DNA of 64,000 nucleotides, from positions 143,491-207,490 of the forward strand of contig JBBCJL010000009.1 in assembly GCA_037190225.1 (NCBI GenBank). The letters run 5' to 3'. Under the pieces are notes generated by a model that saw only the letters and a program-made list of their open reading frames with translations, did not search any database and was not told where the DNA came from. Made by a program: the position numbers and the translations under genes. Source of the DNA: MKSF01 sp037190225. Lineage in GTDB: Bacteria; Bacteroidota; Bacteroidia; Chitinophagales; Chitinophagaceae. Below, piece by piece: positions 51,135-58,870 of the stretch. The stretch's first letter is position 1; every line of letters starts with the position of its first letter.

Positions 51135-51168
51135 AAAAAACGGGGAAAATGTACATTCCCCGTTTTTT
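51135..51168 (-). terminator. Terminator of the secreted-protein cluster
   Basis: AAAAACGGGGAA and TTCCCCGTTTTTT form a stem flanked by A and T runs, just past the stop of the 182-residue gene. Confidence 0.75.
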
Positions 51169-51182
51169 AGCTTTAAACGATA

Positions 51183-51731
51183 CTAATCCTTCATTTCCTT
51201 TTCTATCTTAAAGCGGAAGGAGCCATTGGTAATGTGAAGCACCTCTCCGCTATCAGAGTATTCTTTAGGTAAGTCTATTTCAAATTTCCCTTCTACCCAG
51301 CCTGCAGCTACTTTTGTAATTTCAAAATGCCCGGCATTATCAGCCACAGAAGCATAGAATTCGTATTCATCCCCCACATTCTTGGTCAGCGATAAATGCG
51401 CTCCGGGACAGGGGCCGTCCGGAGGGTTCACTACTGGTATATAAGGTATCTTACCTGCTACGGGAACGCTGTGCGGCGGTGTGTGAATCATGATATCCAG
51501 CTTATAGGGCTCTTTTACCTGATAGGATATATAGAGCACATGCCTGTTGCCCGGTTTTGTGTTTTCATCTCCCGGTTCAAACTTATTGTAATTGTTCACG
51601 GCATCGTTCTTATAGGATATTGTTCTTCCGTTCAGGTCAAACTTTAAATATGCACCGGTATTTTGTGCAGAGGCTGCTGTAACCAGGACTGCGGCAATGA
51701 GGGTAAATATGGCTTTCAGTAAATGTTTCAT
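51183..51731 (-). CDS. Secreted protein of unknown function (182 aa)
   Basis: It has a cleavable signal peptide (LLKAIFTLIAAVLVTAASAQ, ends about residue 23). The mature part is a small beta-rich domain with AYLKFDLNGRTISYKNDAV, NRHVLYISYQVKEPYKLDIMI and VAAGWVEGKFEIDLPKEY. The last block resembles the closing strands of Bacteroidota DUF-type beta-sandwich proteins. No catalytic motif is visible. It is the last of five same-strand genes for small exported or membrane proteins downstream of a LytTR-type site. Confidence 0.75.
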   Translation of the reverse strand: MKHLLKAIFTLIAAVLVTAASAQNTGAYLKFDLNGRTISYKNDAVNNYNKFEPGDENTKPGNRHVLYISYQVKEPYKLDIMIHTPPHSVPVAGKIPYIPVVNPPDGPCPGAHLSLTKNVGDEYEFYASVADNAGHFEITKVAAGWVEGKFEIDLPKEYSDSGEVLHITNGSFRFKIEKEMKD

Positions 51732-51827
51732 TGTATTGGTTTAAATGGTTGTGTGCCCGTTATGGCAGGCGGCATAGCAATGCCGCCTGCCGGTGATCTT
51801 TGTTTTACCTGGCCCGGTAGCTATTGC

Positions 51828-52223
51828 TTACTTTATTCCCAGGTCTTCAACGCTTATTACCTTATCTCCCTGCCAGCAAAGCTTGAAGCTGCGGGTAGTA
51901 ACCCCTGCCTTTGCTTCCATGGTACAGCATGGACCATCTACGGCTACGACCTTAGCATCCATCATATTATAATTGACAAAAGTGAGGCTGTTGGACTCTT
52001 CCAGGCTGTTTTTCAGGCTGTCGGTAAAATAAGCGTCGGCTGCTTTTTGTGCGCTTCCTTCGGTCCCGTCAAGCATCAGCATGAAAGCATCCATTTTGCC
52101 AGGGTTGGCTACCGCTGTTTTTGTTTGCTTGTCTGTCGCCACATCTCCTGATGGCTTGTCTGTGCTGCTGCAGGATGTGATAAAGATGACAGCCGATAAT
52201 GCTGCCGTAAATACTTTTTTCAT
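51828..52223 (-). CDS. Small lipoprotein of unknown function (131 aa)
   Basis: The lipoprotein signal is MKKVFTAALSAVIFITSC, with Cys18 the lipidation site, followed by a Ser/Asp/Lys-rich linker. The small globular domain contains SAQKAADAYFTDSLKNSL and GPCCTMEAKAGVTTRSFKLCW, reminiscent of DUF4878-like lipoproteins that adopt an NTF2-like fold; this is only a resemblance. The three mature-domain cysteines (Cys-Cys pair and one more) are unusual for a periplasmic protein of this size. Confidence 0.7.
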   Translation of the reverse strand: MKKVFTAALSAVIFITSCSSTDKPSGDVATDKQTKTAVANPGKMDAFMLMLDGTEGSAQKAADAYFTDSLKNSLEESNSLTFVNYNMMDAKVVAVDGPCCTMEAKAGVTTRSFKLCWQGDKVISVEDLGIK

Positions 52224-52463
52224 ATTTTTTTAATAAAGGGTGATTGAAAATAAGTAGCCGCTCTTTAAAGGCTTCGGTATGCTGTAAAAAAGATCCTTTA
52301 GCGTCATTATGTACAGAAGTTGCAGCTACCAATATTAGTTTCGTCTGGAACGCATGGTCCCGGTAAAGAAATTACTGAGCTATATTTCATGTATCCTGCC
52401 TTCTCATTGCATCCTGCCGGCGGTTTCCGGCACCGGCGGGGTATAGGCAGTAAGCGGAAAAAA

Positions 52464-52958
52464 TTATTTCATACTCCCGAATGCAGCAAGCTGCTTATCC
52501 AGGTCTCCCAGCTCGTTGTTAAACACAGGTTCCATTTTAAAGAAGCGGTTGCCTTTTTTAAAGTAGAATATATAATGTTTGATCGTAGTGCCGCTGGAGC
52601 CTTTCATTTTAAAGATAATGCCGAAAGCGCCATTGCTGAGCTGCTTTGTTTCTATCAGCTCTACAAAATCTTCGCTTCCGGTTACCGCTTCCTTCAGCAT
52701 ACTGGTATCCGCAGGATAAACGGATGCGGTTATTTCTTTGACATCAACCCGGGCGCGGTTACCGATGTAGAAATCATAACTGGATAACTCCGTATCGGTC
52801 TCGGAAACTTTTAGATCTGTAAATTCCGGTGCGCTTTTAAGCTTAGGCGCAGTGATCGTGATATCATACTTTTCAAGCCTGGTTTCTTCTAAAGGCTGGC
52901 TGCAGGCCTGGGCAAACAAGCTGATAATAATGGTGAGCTGTAAAATGATCTTCTTCAT
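52464..52958 (-). CDS. Small lipoprotein of unknown function (164 aa)
   Basis: The signal MKKIILQLTIIISLFAQAC ends at lipid-acceptor Cys19. The mature domain begins YDITITAPKLKSAPEFTDLKVSE and contains FVELIETKQLSNGAFGIIFKM and HYIFYFKKGNRFFKMEPV, a repeating beta pattern without known motif. It belongs to the same-strand group of exported proteins. The 240-nt gap to the next gene leaves room for a separate promoter. Confidence 0.7.
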   Translation of the reverse strand: MKKIILQLTIIISLFAQACSQPLEETRLEKYDITITAPKLKSAPEFTDLKVSETDTELSSYDFYIGNRARVDVKEITASVYPADTSMLKEAVTGSEDFVELIETKQLSNGAFGIIFKMKGSSGTTIKHYIFYFKKGNRFFKMEPVFNNELGDLDKQLAAFGSMK

Positions 52959-53079
52959 GTTTTTGATCTTGTGGAGGTGAAAATATATTAATTGGTTTTT
53001 TACTGCTGGTGAGCTTTATTGTATTGAAGACATTTCGTCTGGCTGATCTGCTATTTAACGGGCAGGCAAAAGCGTTCCG

Positions 53080-54108
53080 TTATTTTAAAAGCTTCAGACA
53101 GTCCTTATTCACGCTTTTGCCGGAAGGCGTGGTGTATCCATTTAAGGTTATATCCCTGCTGACTACGGCTTCCAGGTATTTGCTGCCGTCATACATCTTG
53201 TCAAAAATGTAATAGTCATACCATACTTCTTTACCATTTTTACAGGCTATTGCGGCCATAAACGATTTTTTAATAATTACGCCGTATTCATTCCTGATGA
53301 TGAAAACATCCTTGAAAGTCAGTATTGCCTTAATAGCATTGGGCGCATTTTCTTTAAAGAGGCTTTTTGCTGCATTGAGCGCTTCCTGTTCAAGCCTGGG
53401 ATCGTCTAAGGCTTTTGGGGGAAAGCAATCATTGTCATTCAATTTGATCTCTTTCGGGACGATCATATCAATCTCTCCCACGGCTATCGGCTTATAGTCA
53501 AAGTCTGAACCATAGCTCCAGGTTTTTATCGGCACGAATTCAAATCTTAATTTGTGCTTACCGGGAGTTAATAATTCTTGTCTTGACAGCAGCTCTTTAT
53601 ACAGTGATTCTCCGAAATAATTCTTTGCAGTGCCATCATTCAGATCCGCCCTGACGGACAGGTATGTTGTCATGCTCTCTTCACTGAAATCTTCAGCATA
53701 GCTTGTGCTCGTAATTTTATTCCCGTCGAGGTACATTAGAATGAGGTACTTGCTTTTAGTGCTGAACCAGCTAATATTCTGATTTACTTCTTTAGCTTTT
53801 TTACCGCTTTCTACCAGCTGGATCAGCATACTATTGGCAACGGAGTTCGCGAAATAAGCCCTGATGCTCAACTTATCGCCAAGCGTATAGGATGTGATAT
53901 ATTTGGATTCCGGCAGATCACGGACCAATTCGTCGTTGGCAAACACCACCTGCCCGGTGTACTTCTTCGATAATTCAGTGCTGAATTTTTCTTCTTCAAA
54001 GAGCTGCAGCTTGGCTTTTTCTTTTTCAATTTTCTGGGGATCCTGCGCCTGCGAAAAATTGCAGTAGCAGCCCAGTGCCAGCAGCAGCACAAAACGGATA
54101 TATTTCAT
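53080..54108 (-). CDS. Exported protein of unknown function (342 aa)
   Basis: The protein has a signal peptide (MKYIRFVLLLALGCYCNFSQAQ) and a charged helical start (KIEKEKAKLQLFEEEKFSTEL). A beta-rich body follows with YTLGDKLSIRAYFANSVANSM and KHKLRFEFVPIKTWSYGSDF. A C-terminal domain contains FKDVFIIRNEYGVIIKKSFMAAIACKNGKEVWYDY. No enzyme motif is apparent. The start at 54108 was chosen for the signal peptide. It is 47 nt downstream of the membrane-protein gene, same strand. Confidence 0.75.
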   Translation of the reverse strand: MKYIRFVLLLALGCYCNFSQAQDPQKIEKEKAKLQLFEEEKFSTELSKKYTGQVVFANDELVRDLPESKYITSYTLGDKLSIRAYFANSVANSMLIQLVESGKKAKEVNQNISWFSTKSKYLILMYLDGNKITSTSYAEDFSEESMTTYLSVRADLNDGTAKNYFGESLYKELLSRQELLTPGKHKLRFEFVPIKTWSYGSDFDYKPIAVGEIDMIVPKEIKLNDNDCFPPKALDDPRLEQEALNAAKSLFKENAPNAIKAILTFKDVFIIRNEYGVIIKKSFMAAIACKNGKEVWYDYYIFDKMYDGSKYLEAVVSRDITLNGYTTPSGKSVNKDCLKLLK

Positions 54109-54155
54109 ATAATTGTAATTAGCTTTTAATTGTATAATAGATAAGCAGCCCGGTC

Positions 54156-54587
54156 TTACCACCTTTCATCCGAAAATTGCTTCCCAAGGAACTGTTCCGG
54201 TAACTTTGGTCCAGCTTTTTTCTTTACAAAGAAGCGCATAATGCCACCTATAGTCCCGGTGAGTCCCGCAATGATCATGCAATACACGCCAAAGCCCGCG
54301 GAAGCCCCTACGGTTAAGGCATCTCCCGTGGTAGCGTCATTATAATATTTTAAGCCGAGCATACAAACGAGCAGGGAAAAAATAACGGCAATGATGGCGC
54401 TCCATTTTTTATTCAGCAGTCCCATAATTGCGATTATAGCGCCTATTACAACAAAGAATAATCCGGGATTACCCCTGTACTCTCCCAGGAAACCATTTTC
54501 CGAAACGCCCAGTAAAGTGACCCATGGCAGCCAGGCAGAGATGATTGAAAGCACACCGGCCCCGATCATTGTTAATCTTGAATACAT
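54156..54587 (-). CDS. Small integral membrane protein (143 aa)
   Basis: The protein has four predicted membrane helices: MIGAGVLSIISAWLPWVTLL, GLFFVVIGAIIAIMGLL, WSAIIAVIFSLLVCMLGL and YCMIIAGLTGTIGGIMRFF. The WLPWV motif after the first helix is typical of small four-helix proteins of unknown function found widely in bacteria. It heads the exported-protein group, with a LytTR-type direct repeat 76-108 nt upstream, suggesting control by the two-component system next door. Confidence 0.75.
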   Translation of the reverse strand: MYSRLTMIGAGVLSIISAWLPWVTLLGVSENGFLGEYRGNPGLFFVVIGAIIAIMGLLNKKWSAIIAVIFSLLVCMLGLKYYNDATTGDALTVGASAGFGVYCMIIAGLTGTIGGIMRFFVKKKAGPKLPEQFLGKQFSDERW

Positions 54588-54662
54588 GTCAAATTGAATT
54601 TTGATTTGAAATAAATTAAAGCTGCAAAATAGTCTGCCCGGCTATATTATTTCAGGCAAATG

Positions 54663-54695
54663 AACATTCGTCAATGCTTTTTTAAAATTCGTTGA
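54663..54695 (-). promoter_or_regulatory. LytTR-type direct repeat before the secreted-protein cluster
   Basis: On the plus strand AACATTCGTCAA (54663-54674) and AAAATTCGTTGA (54684-54695) are spaced 21 bp start to start, the two-turn spacing used by LytTR dimers. A closely similar pair precedes the kinase gene at 57544. Confidence 0.6.
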
Positions 54696-54718
54696 CTGTA
54701 CGGGAGTGTATGTAATGC

Positions 54719-55465
54719 TTAAAGGGAGCTGAGGGCGTTGAGGAACTCCTCCTTTTTTCTGACAGAGAGGGGAATGACCGTCTTGTCCTTCATTATGATG
54801 CTTCCTGAATCTGTTTTTACATAATGGTCAAAGTAGAGCATATTGATGAGGTGCGACTGGTGTGTACGGAAAAAGCCCATGGGCAGCAACATGGTTTCGT
54901 ACTCTTTCAGGGTAGTGGAAACAAGCAGCTTCTGACCATTCAGCATATAAAAAGTGGTATAATTTTTTGTGGACTCGCAGCGGATAATATCCTGCACATT
55001 AATAGAATAAACTTTTTCCGCTGTTTTCAGAATGATCTTTTGCAGGTTCCTGGGGCGTTCAATATTTGAAAACAGCGTACTGAACTGCAGCTCCAGCATT
55101 TCTTTGCTTAATGTTTCCCGGGCTTTTTTAACGGCTTCAATAAGGTCTGCCGGGTCTATAGGCTTCAACAGGAAATCTATCGCGCTGAAACGAAAAGCCT
55201 TGATGGCGAACTCCTGGAAGGCCGTTATGAATATTACTTTAAAATCAATGGGCTTTAATTGCTGCAGCAGGTCAAAGCCTGTACCGTCGCTCATTTCAAC
55301 ATCCAGGAAAACAAGATCGGGCAGATATTTCCTAATAGCAGCCACCCCCGATGCTACACTGTCCGCTTCAGCAATAATGGCAACATCGGGGCAATACTGC
55401 TTTATGACCGCCATGTTCTTCTGGAGGATATTATGAATGTCATCTATAATGATTGCTCTGAGCAT
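54719..55465 (-). CDS. LytTR-family response regulator
   Basis: The 248-residue protein has a receiver domain (acidic pair Asp8/Asp9 in AIIIDDIHN, phosphoacceptor Asp55 in VFLDVEMSD, conserved Thr/Lys region FITAFQEFAIKAF) and a C-terminal LytTR DNA-binding domain (from about residue 145, with YSINVQDIIRCESTKNYTTFYM and GFFRTHQSHLINM). Its start is 4 nt after the kinase stop, so the pair is co-translated. Matching direct repeats upstream of the kinase and of the exported-protein cluster are its likely targets. The start at 55465 fits the domain boundary. Confidence 0.93.
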   Translation of the reverse strand: MLRAIIIDDIHNILQKNMAVIKQYCPDVAIIAEADSVASGVAAIRKYLPDLVFLDVEMSDGTGFDLLQQLKPIDFKVIFITAFQEFAIKAFRFSAIDFLLKPIDPADLIEAVKKARETLSKEMLELQFSTLFSNIERPRNLQKIILKTAEKVYSINVQDIIRCESTKNYTTFYMLNGQKLLVSTTLKEYETMLLPMGFFRTHQSHLINMLYFDHYVKTDSGSIIMKDKTVIPLSVRKKEEFLNALSSL

Positions 55466-55469
55466 ATTC

Positions 55470-57368
55470 TTAAAGATTATAAATGTATGGAATTTCAAAG
55501 AAGGTCTTTACCCCCTGTACGGTATTATTATCACCTGTGATGTTCAGCGTATGAATATGGATATCCTTTTTGGAGGTAATGCTTTCCAGCCGTTCTCTGG
55601 TAATTTGTGTGGATAAAGAGCGTTGTCCCTCTTCTTTTTCCTTGGCCACAAGCCCGGTCCCGTTATCCGTGACCTCAAAGAATAACTGGTCATCCTGCAT
55701 GTAAAAGCGGACATGGATGATGCCGCCCTGGTCTTTGTTTTTTAAGCCATGCCTGATGGCATTTTCAATAAAAGGCTGGGTGAGCATCGGCGGCAGCAGA
55801 ACCGTTTCGGGATCTATGCCTTCTACTGTTAACTGGTGCGTAAAATTATTATTGTACAGCAGCTTTTGGATGTTCAGGTAGTTATCCAGCATATTGAGCT
55901 CTTCATCCAGGCTGATATAGTTCTCCCTTGAGTTTTCCAGGATCTGTCTGGTGAGCTTGGAAAACTTTGTCAGGTAATTAATGGCTTCTCCGGCTTTATT
56001 GCCTTGGATCAGGCTCTGGATATTATCGACCGAATTGAATATGAAATGGGGGTTCATTTGCGTAAGCAGTAAGCGTTGCTTTAGCTGCTCATTCCTGTTA
56101 GCTGTAATGATCGCTTTTTGCCTGAAATATTTGACCACGAAAATAATGACAACTCCTAACAGCAGGGCAAGTGCGATAAAGCCGTACAACAGCATATTTC
56201 TTTTAGCTATTTTCTTTTGATTAGCCAGCTCTGTAGCAGCCGTTTGCTTATCAAATTCATATTGCAGCTGCTGTTTTTCAAATTTTGCATTTAATGCTGT
56301 AACGGCATTTATTTTCTCCTGGTTAATATAATCATCCCTGAATGCGGCCTCTTTTAAGGCATAGTTATAAGCATTGTAATAATCCTTGTTTTGCGCATAC
56401 AATCTGGCAAGGCTGCCGGAAGTGCTGATGCTGCCTTCAAGATTGTGATATTTTTCAGTGATCGTCAATACTTCTTTGTAATACTGTATGGCTTTGCTGG
56501 TATTGCCGGCCGCGGCCTCTTTCGTGGCGAGATAAGAATAGGCGGATGCCAGTGCCGTATGATCATTAGAACGAAGGGCCGCTTCCACCGCTTTTTTGTA
56601 ATAATAGGCGGCAGAGTCCTTTCTTGACAGAGAGTCAGAAACCAAAGCCATATTAATATAAAATTCCGCTGCCGGCGGAGCACCTCCCGTGGCGCTGTCG
56701 TAAGCCATCCTTGTCAGCCATACATAACGATAGGCGCTGTCAAATCTGGAGAGCTCCATATAAGAGGCTGCAATATTATTATACGACCATCTTAATGTAG
56801 AGTACTTTTTCTTTTTTATGAATATCTCGGCCGCCTGGCTGCAGTATTTAATGGCTTCTTCAGGATAGCCGATCCTGCTGTATGTCTGACCCAGCCCTTG
56901 TAATGCGCCTCCCAGCTGCAAGCTGTCATTTAATTCCTGAGCTACCTTGACCGCTTCGTGGTAAAGGGTAATTGCCTTTTGGGTATTGCCTGTACCGCCG
57001 TAATCTTTCGCAAGATTGCTTAGCACCGTTGACTCTTTATGCCTGAAGCCATGTGCCCGGCCATAGGTCAACGCTGTTTCGTGCAGCCTGATAGCCTGTT
57101 CCCGTTCCCCGTCATTATAGGCTATGGACCCTAATGCAAGCGTATTCATAAAAATACCCCAGGGGTAATTGATCTGTTGTGATGCCTTCAATGTACGGGT
57201 TGCAAGGTCTTTGGCAAAAGCGGGGTTGATGGTAATGCTGTCCGAGACCGTTTTAATATTGGCTTTGATCACATTAGTATCGGGAGCTGCCTGGGCAGAT
57301 GCCTTGCCAAAACAGCAGCTTAGCATAAAAAATAAGGCAATAGCCTTTCTCAATTGATATCGGAACAT
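55470..57368 (-). CDS. LytS-type sensor histidine kinase with TPR input domain
   Basis: The 632-residue membrane sensor has a signal sequence (residues 1-26), a periplasmic array of tetratricopeptide repeats (about 70-345, for example AYNDGEREQAIRLHETALTYGR and QKAITLYHEAVKVAQEL), a coiled coil and one membrane helix (391-413). The His_kinase domain has the H-box MNPHFIFNSVDNIQS, with phospho-His441. The N-box is LTQPFIENAIRHGLKNK and the G-box DNGTGL. It phosphorylates the LytTR regulator. Extracellular TPRs suggest sensing of a peptide or envelope protein. Confidence 0.93.
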   Translation of the reverse strand: MFRYQLRKAIALFFMLSCCFGKASAQAAPDTNVIKANIKTVSDSITINPAFAKDLATRTLKASQQINYPWGIFMNTLALGSIAYNDGEREQAIRLHETALTYGRAHGFRHKESTVLSNLAKDYGGTGNTQKAITLYHEAVKVAQELNDSLQLGGALQGLGQTYSRIGYPEEAIKYCSQAAEIFIKKKKYSTLRWSYNNIAASYMELSRFDSAYRYVWLTRMAYDSATGGAPPAAEFYINMALVSDSLSRKDSAAYYYKKAVEAALRSNDHTALASAYSYLATKEAAAGNTSKAIQYYKEVLTITEKYHNLEGSISTSGSLARLYAQNKDYYNAYNYALKEAAFRDDYINQEKINAVTALNAKFEKQQLQYEFDKQTAATELANQKKIAKRNMLLYGFIALALLLGVVIIFVVKYFRQKAIITANRNEQLKQRLLLTQMNPHFIFNSVDNIQSLIQGNKAGEAINYLTKFSKLTRQILENSRENYISLDEELNMLDNYLNIQKLLYNNNFTHQLTVEGIDPETVLLPPMLTQPFIENAIRHGLKNKDQGGIIHVRFYMQDDQLFFEVTDNGTGLVAKEKEEGQRSLSTQITRERLESITSKKDIHIHTLNITGDNNTVQGVKTFFEIPYIYNL

Positions 57369-57408
57369 AAATAGATTTAGAGCGCAGTGGCAGTGATTTG
57401 TTGAACTG

Positions 57409-57416
57409 CAAATATA
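57409..57416 (-). promoter_or_regulatory. -7 promoter element for the kinase-regulator operon
   Basis: The minus strand reads TATATTTG, an exact TAnnTTTG match, about 40 nt before the kinase ATG. Confidence 0.55.
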
Positions 57417-57493
57417 TCGAACTCAGCAGCCATATGAAAAATATTAATTGCCTTAAAAGCGGTCCGTTTTATTTGTTAATCATAAAATAACAA

Positions 57494-57517
57494 GCCATAA
57501 TATAGTGATATTATGGC
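57494..57517. promoter_or_regulatory. 10-bp perfect inverted repeat upstream of the kinase gene
   Basis: GCCATAATAT and ATATTATGGC flank AGTG, about 80 nt upstream of the kinase -7 element. It may be an operator or a structural element. Confidence 0.4.
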
Positions 57518-57543
57518 CGGCATTAATATTTGGTAAAAAAATC

Positions 57544-57576
57544 TGAAAATTCGTTGGAGGGTAATGAAAATTCGTT
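57544..57576 (-). promoter_or_regulatory. Exact 13-bp direct repeat (LytTR-type) upstream of the kinase operon
   Basis: TGAAAATTCGTTG occurs at 57544-57556 and again at 57564-57576, 20 bp start to start. The same AAAATTCGTTG core, paired at 21 bp, lies before the exported-protein cluster. Confidence 0.65.
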
Positions 57577-57683
57577 GTAGCCGCTGCAAATATTGAGCCT
57601 GCTTTAAGGCTTACCGGAATTTCAGGATTTTAACCATGTCACCGTTTAAAAGGCCGGGATTTGGACACATGCTCTTTCGCGAA

Positions 57684-57722
57684 AGGGGACAAACGATGAA
57701 AGTCATCAGTTTGCCCCCTTTT
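57684..57722. terminator. Long terminator-like hairpin after the sulfur module
   Basis: GGGGACAAAC...ATGA and TCAT...GTTTGCCCCC pair with small bulges, ending in TTTT on the plus strand. It lies about 50 nt past the last rhodanese gene. The rest of 57577-57773 holds no gene. Confidence 0.5.
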
Positions 57723-57773
57723 TGTCTTCTGTAATCCTTTGCCGACCCTGAACCCAAATGGTTGTTCTTGTCT

Positions 57774-58136
57774 TTATTTATTATTCCAGGAAAGTATCCC
57801 GCCTTTAAGATCATATATTGTCCTGAACCCTAAAGATTCCATTCTTTTCGCCGCATTGCTGCTGCGTTTACCACTCTGGCAATAGATATACACAGGCTTG
57901 GTTTTATCCAGCTGCTGAATCTTCGCATCAAAATCCGCGCTGCTCACATCAATATGCAAAGCATTATACAGGTGACCGCCGTTAAATTCAGCGGCTGTTC
58001 TCACATCAACTAATTGTATCTTCTCCTTTAGCGCTGTCTGCAGCTCTGCTGCCGAAATCGGGTGGATACCGGGATGCTGCGCGGTGCAGCTTAGCGCCAG
58101 CAAAGGCAGCAATAAGATTATCAATAGCTTTTTCAT
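57774..58136 (-). CDS. Rhodanese-domain lipoprotein
   Basis: The 120-residue protein has a lipoprotein signal (LLIILLLPLLALSC, Cys17) followed by a single rhodanese domain: LVDVRTAAEFNGGHLYNALHIDV and the active loop YCQSGKRSSNAAK, with the persulfide-forming Cys in CQSGKRS. It would move sulfane sulfur in the periplasm, unlike the cytosolic rhodaneses encoded nearby. It starts 6 nt after the thioredoxin stop. It is the last gene of the sulfur module. Confidence 0.9.
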   Translation of the reverse strand: MKKLLIILLLPLLALSCTAQHPGIHPISAAELQTALKEKIQLVDVRTAAEFNGGHLYNALHIDVSSADFDAKIQQLDKTKPVYIYCQSGKRSSNAAKRMESLGFRTIYDLKGGILSWNNK

Positions 58137-58142
58137 CCTGTT

Positions 58143-58436
58143 TTACCTGTTTTCATTGATTAATTTTTCCAAAAGCCCGGCAGTCGCTACGCCCGACTGA
58201 CGCCATATGGCCTTGCTGTTTTTGAAAAGGATAAGCGTAGGCACACCCTGCACCTGGTATTGAGCTGCCACCTGAGGATATTTATCCACATCCACTTTAA
58301 TAATATCGGCAATGTCACCTACCTTTTGTTTTACATCCTGCAGGATAGGGGCCTGCATTTTGCAGGGACCGCACCATTCTGCAAAGAAGTCTACCAGCAC
58401 AGGCTTGTCCTGGTTGATGATTTCCTGAAATGTCAT
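58143..58436 (-). CDS. trxA: Thioredoxin
   Basis: The 97-residue protein is a classical thioredoxin with active site WCGPCK (in DFFAEWCGPCKMQAP), cis-Pro in GVPTLILFKNSK and DVDKYPQVAAQY. It is a slightly short member without signal peptide. Between two rhodanese genes it is likely to reduce persulfides or disulfides formed by them. The symbol follows usual practice; more than one thioredoxin gene is expected in the genome. Confidence 0.93.
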   Translation of the reverse strand: MTFQEIINQDKPVLVDFFAEWCGPCKMQAPILQDVKQKVGDIADIIKVDVDKYPQVAAQYQVQGVPTLILFKNSKAIWRQSGVATAGLLEKLINENR

Positions 58437-58483
58437 ATGTTTATTTGTATTGATGATTGTGATTGATAGTTGGAGCGCTTCGT

Positions 58484-58792
58484 TTACACCACCGTCCCTG
58501 TCCAGGCCATGATCCCCCCGGAAAGATTGTAAACCTTGCTGATGCCTGATGCTTCCAAAAGACGGCAGGCGTTAGCGCTGCGCTGTCCGCTTCTGCAATA
58601 GAGAAAGTACTCCTTCGATTTATCCATTGCTTCTGTCTTATGAATAAAAGCCCCGGTTTCAAGGATGTCGATATTAATGGCATTTTCAAGTTTGCCGCTT
58701 GCAAATTCTCCCTCTGTGCGCACATCAATGATGATAGCATCAGGATTGCCTGCTGTCAGTTCCTGCCATTCGGCCTGAGATATATTTTTCAT
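58484..58792 (-). CDS. Rhodanese-like sulfurtransferase
   Basis: The 102-residue cytosolic single-domain rhodanese contains IIIDVRTEGEFASGKLENAINIDI and the active loop YCRSGQRSANACRLL, with the catalytic Cys in CRSGQRS, and ends ...VYNLSGGIMAWTG. The start at 58792 was chosen at MKNISQAEWQEL. It lies 78 nt downstream of the CstB-like gene and 47 nt upstream of thioredoxin, all on one strand. Confidence 0.9.
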   Translation of the reverse strand: MKNISQAEWQELTAGNPDAIIIDVRTEGEFASGKLENAINIDILETGAFIHKTEAMDKSKEYFLYCRSGQRSANACRLLEASGISKVYNLSGGIMAWTGTVV

Positions 58793-58870
58793 TTTTGTGT
58801 TGTTTGAAAAATTTACCGGGGCATAGCATACCATTATCCCGTCCCCGGTAAGCGTTCTGTATTTTTTAAT

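Noticed and set aside
57611..57814. 67-codon frame overlapping the end of the last rhodanese gene
   Set aside because: It overlaps a strong hairpin and a confident gene, and has no ribosome-binding site.
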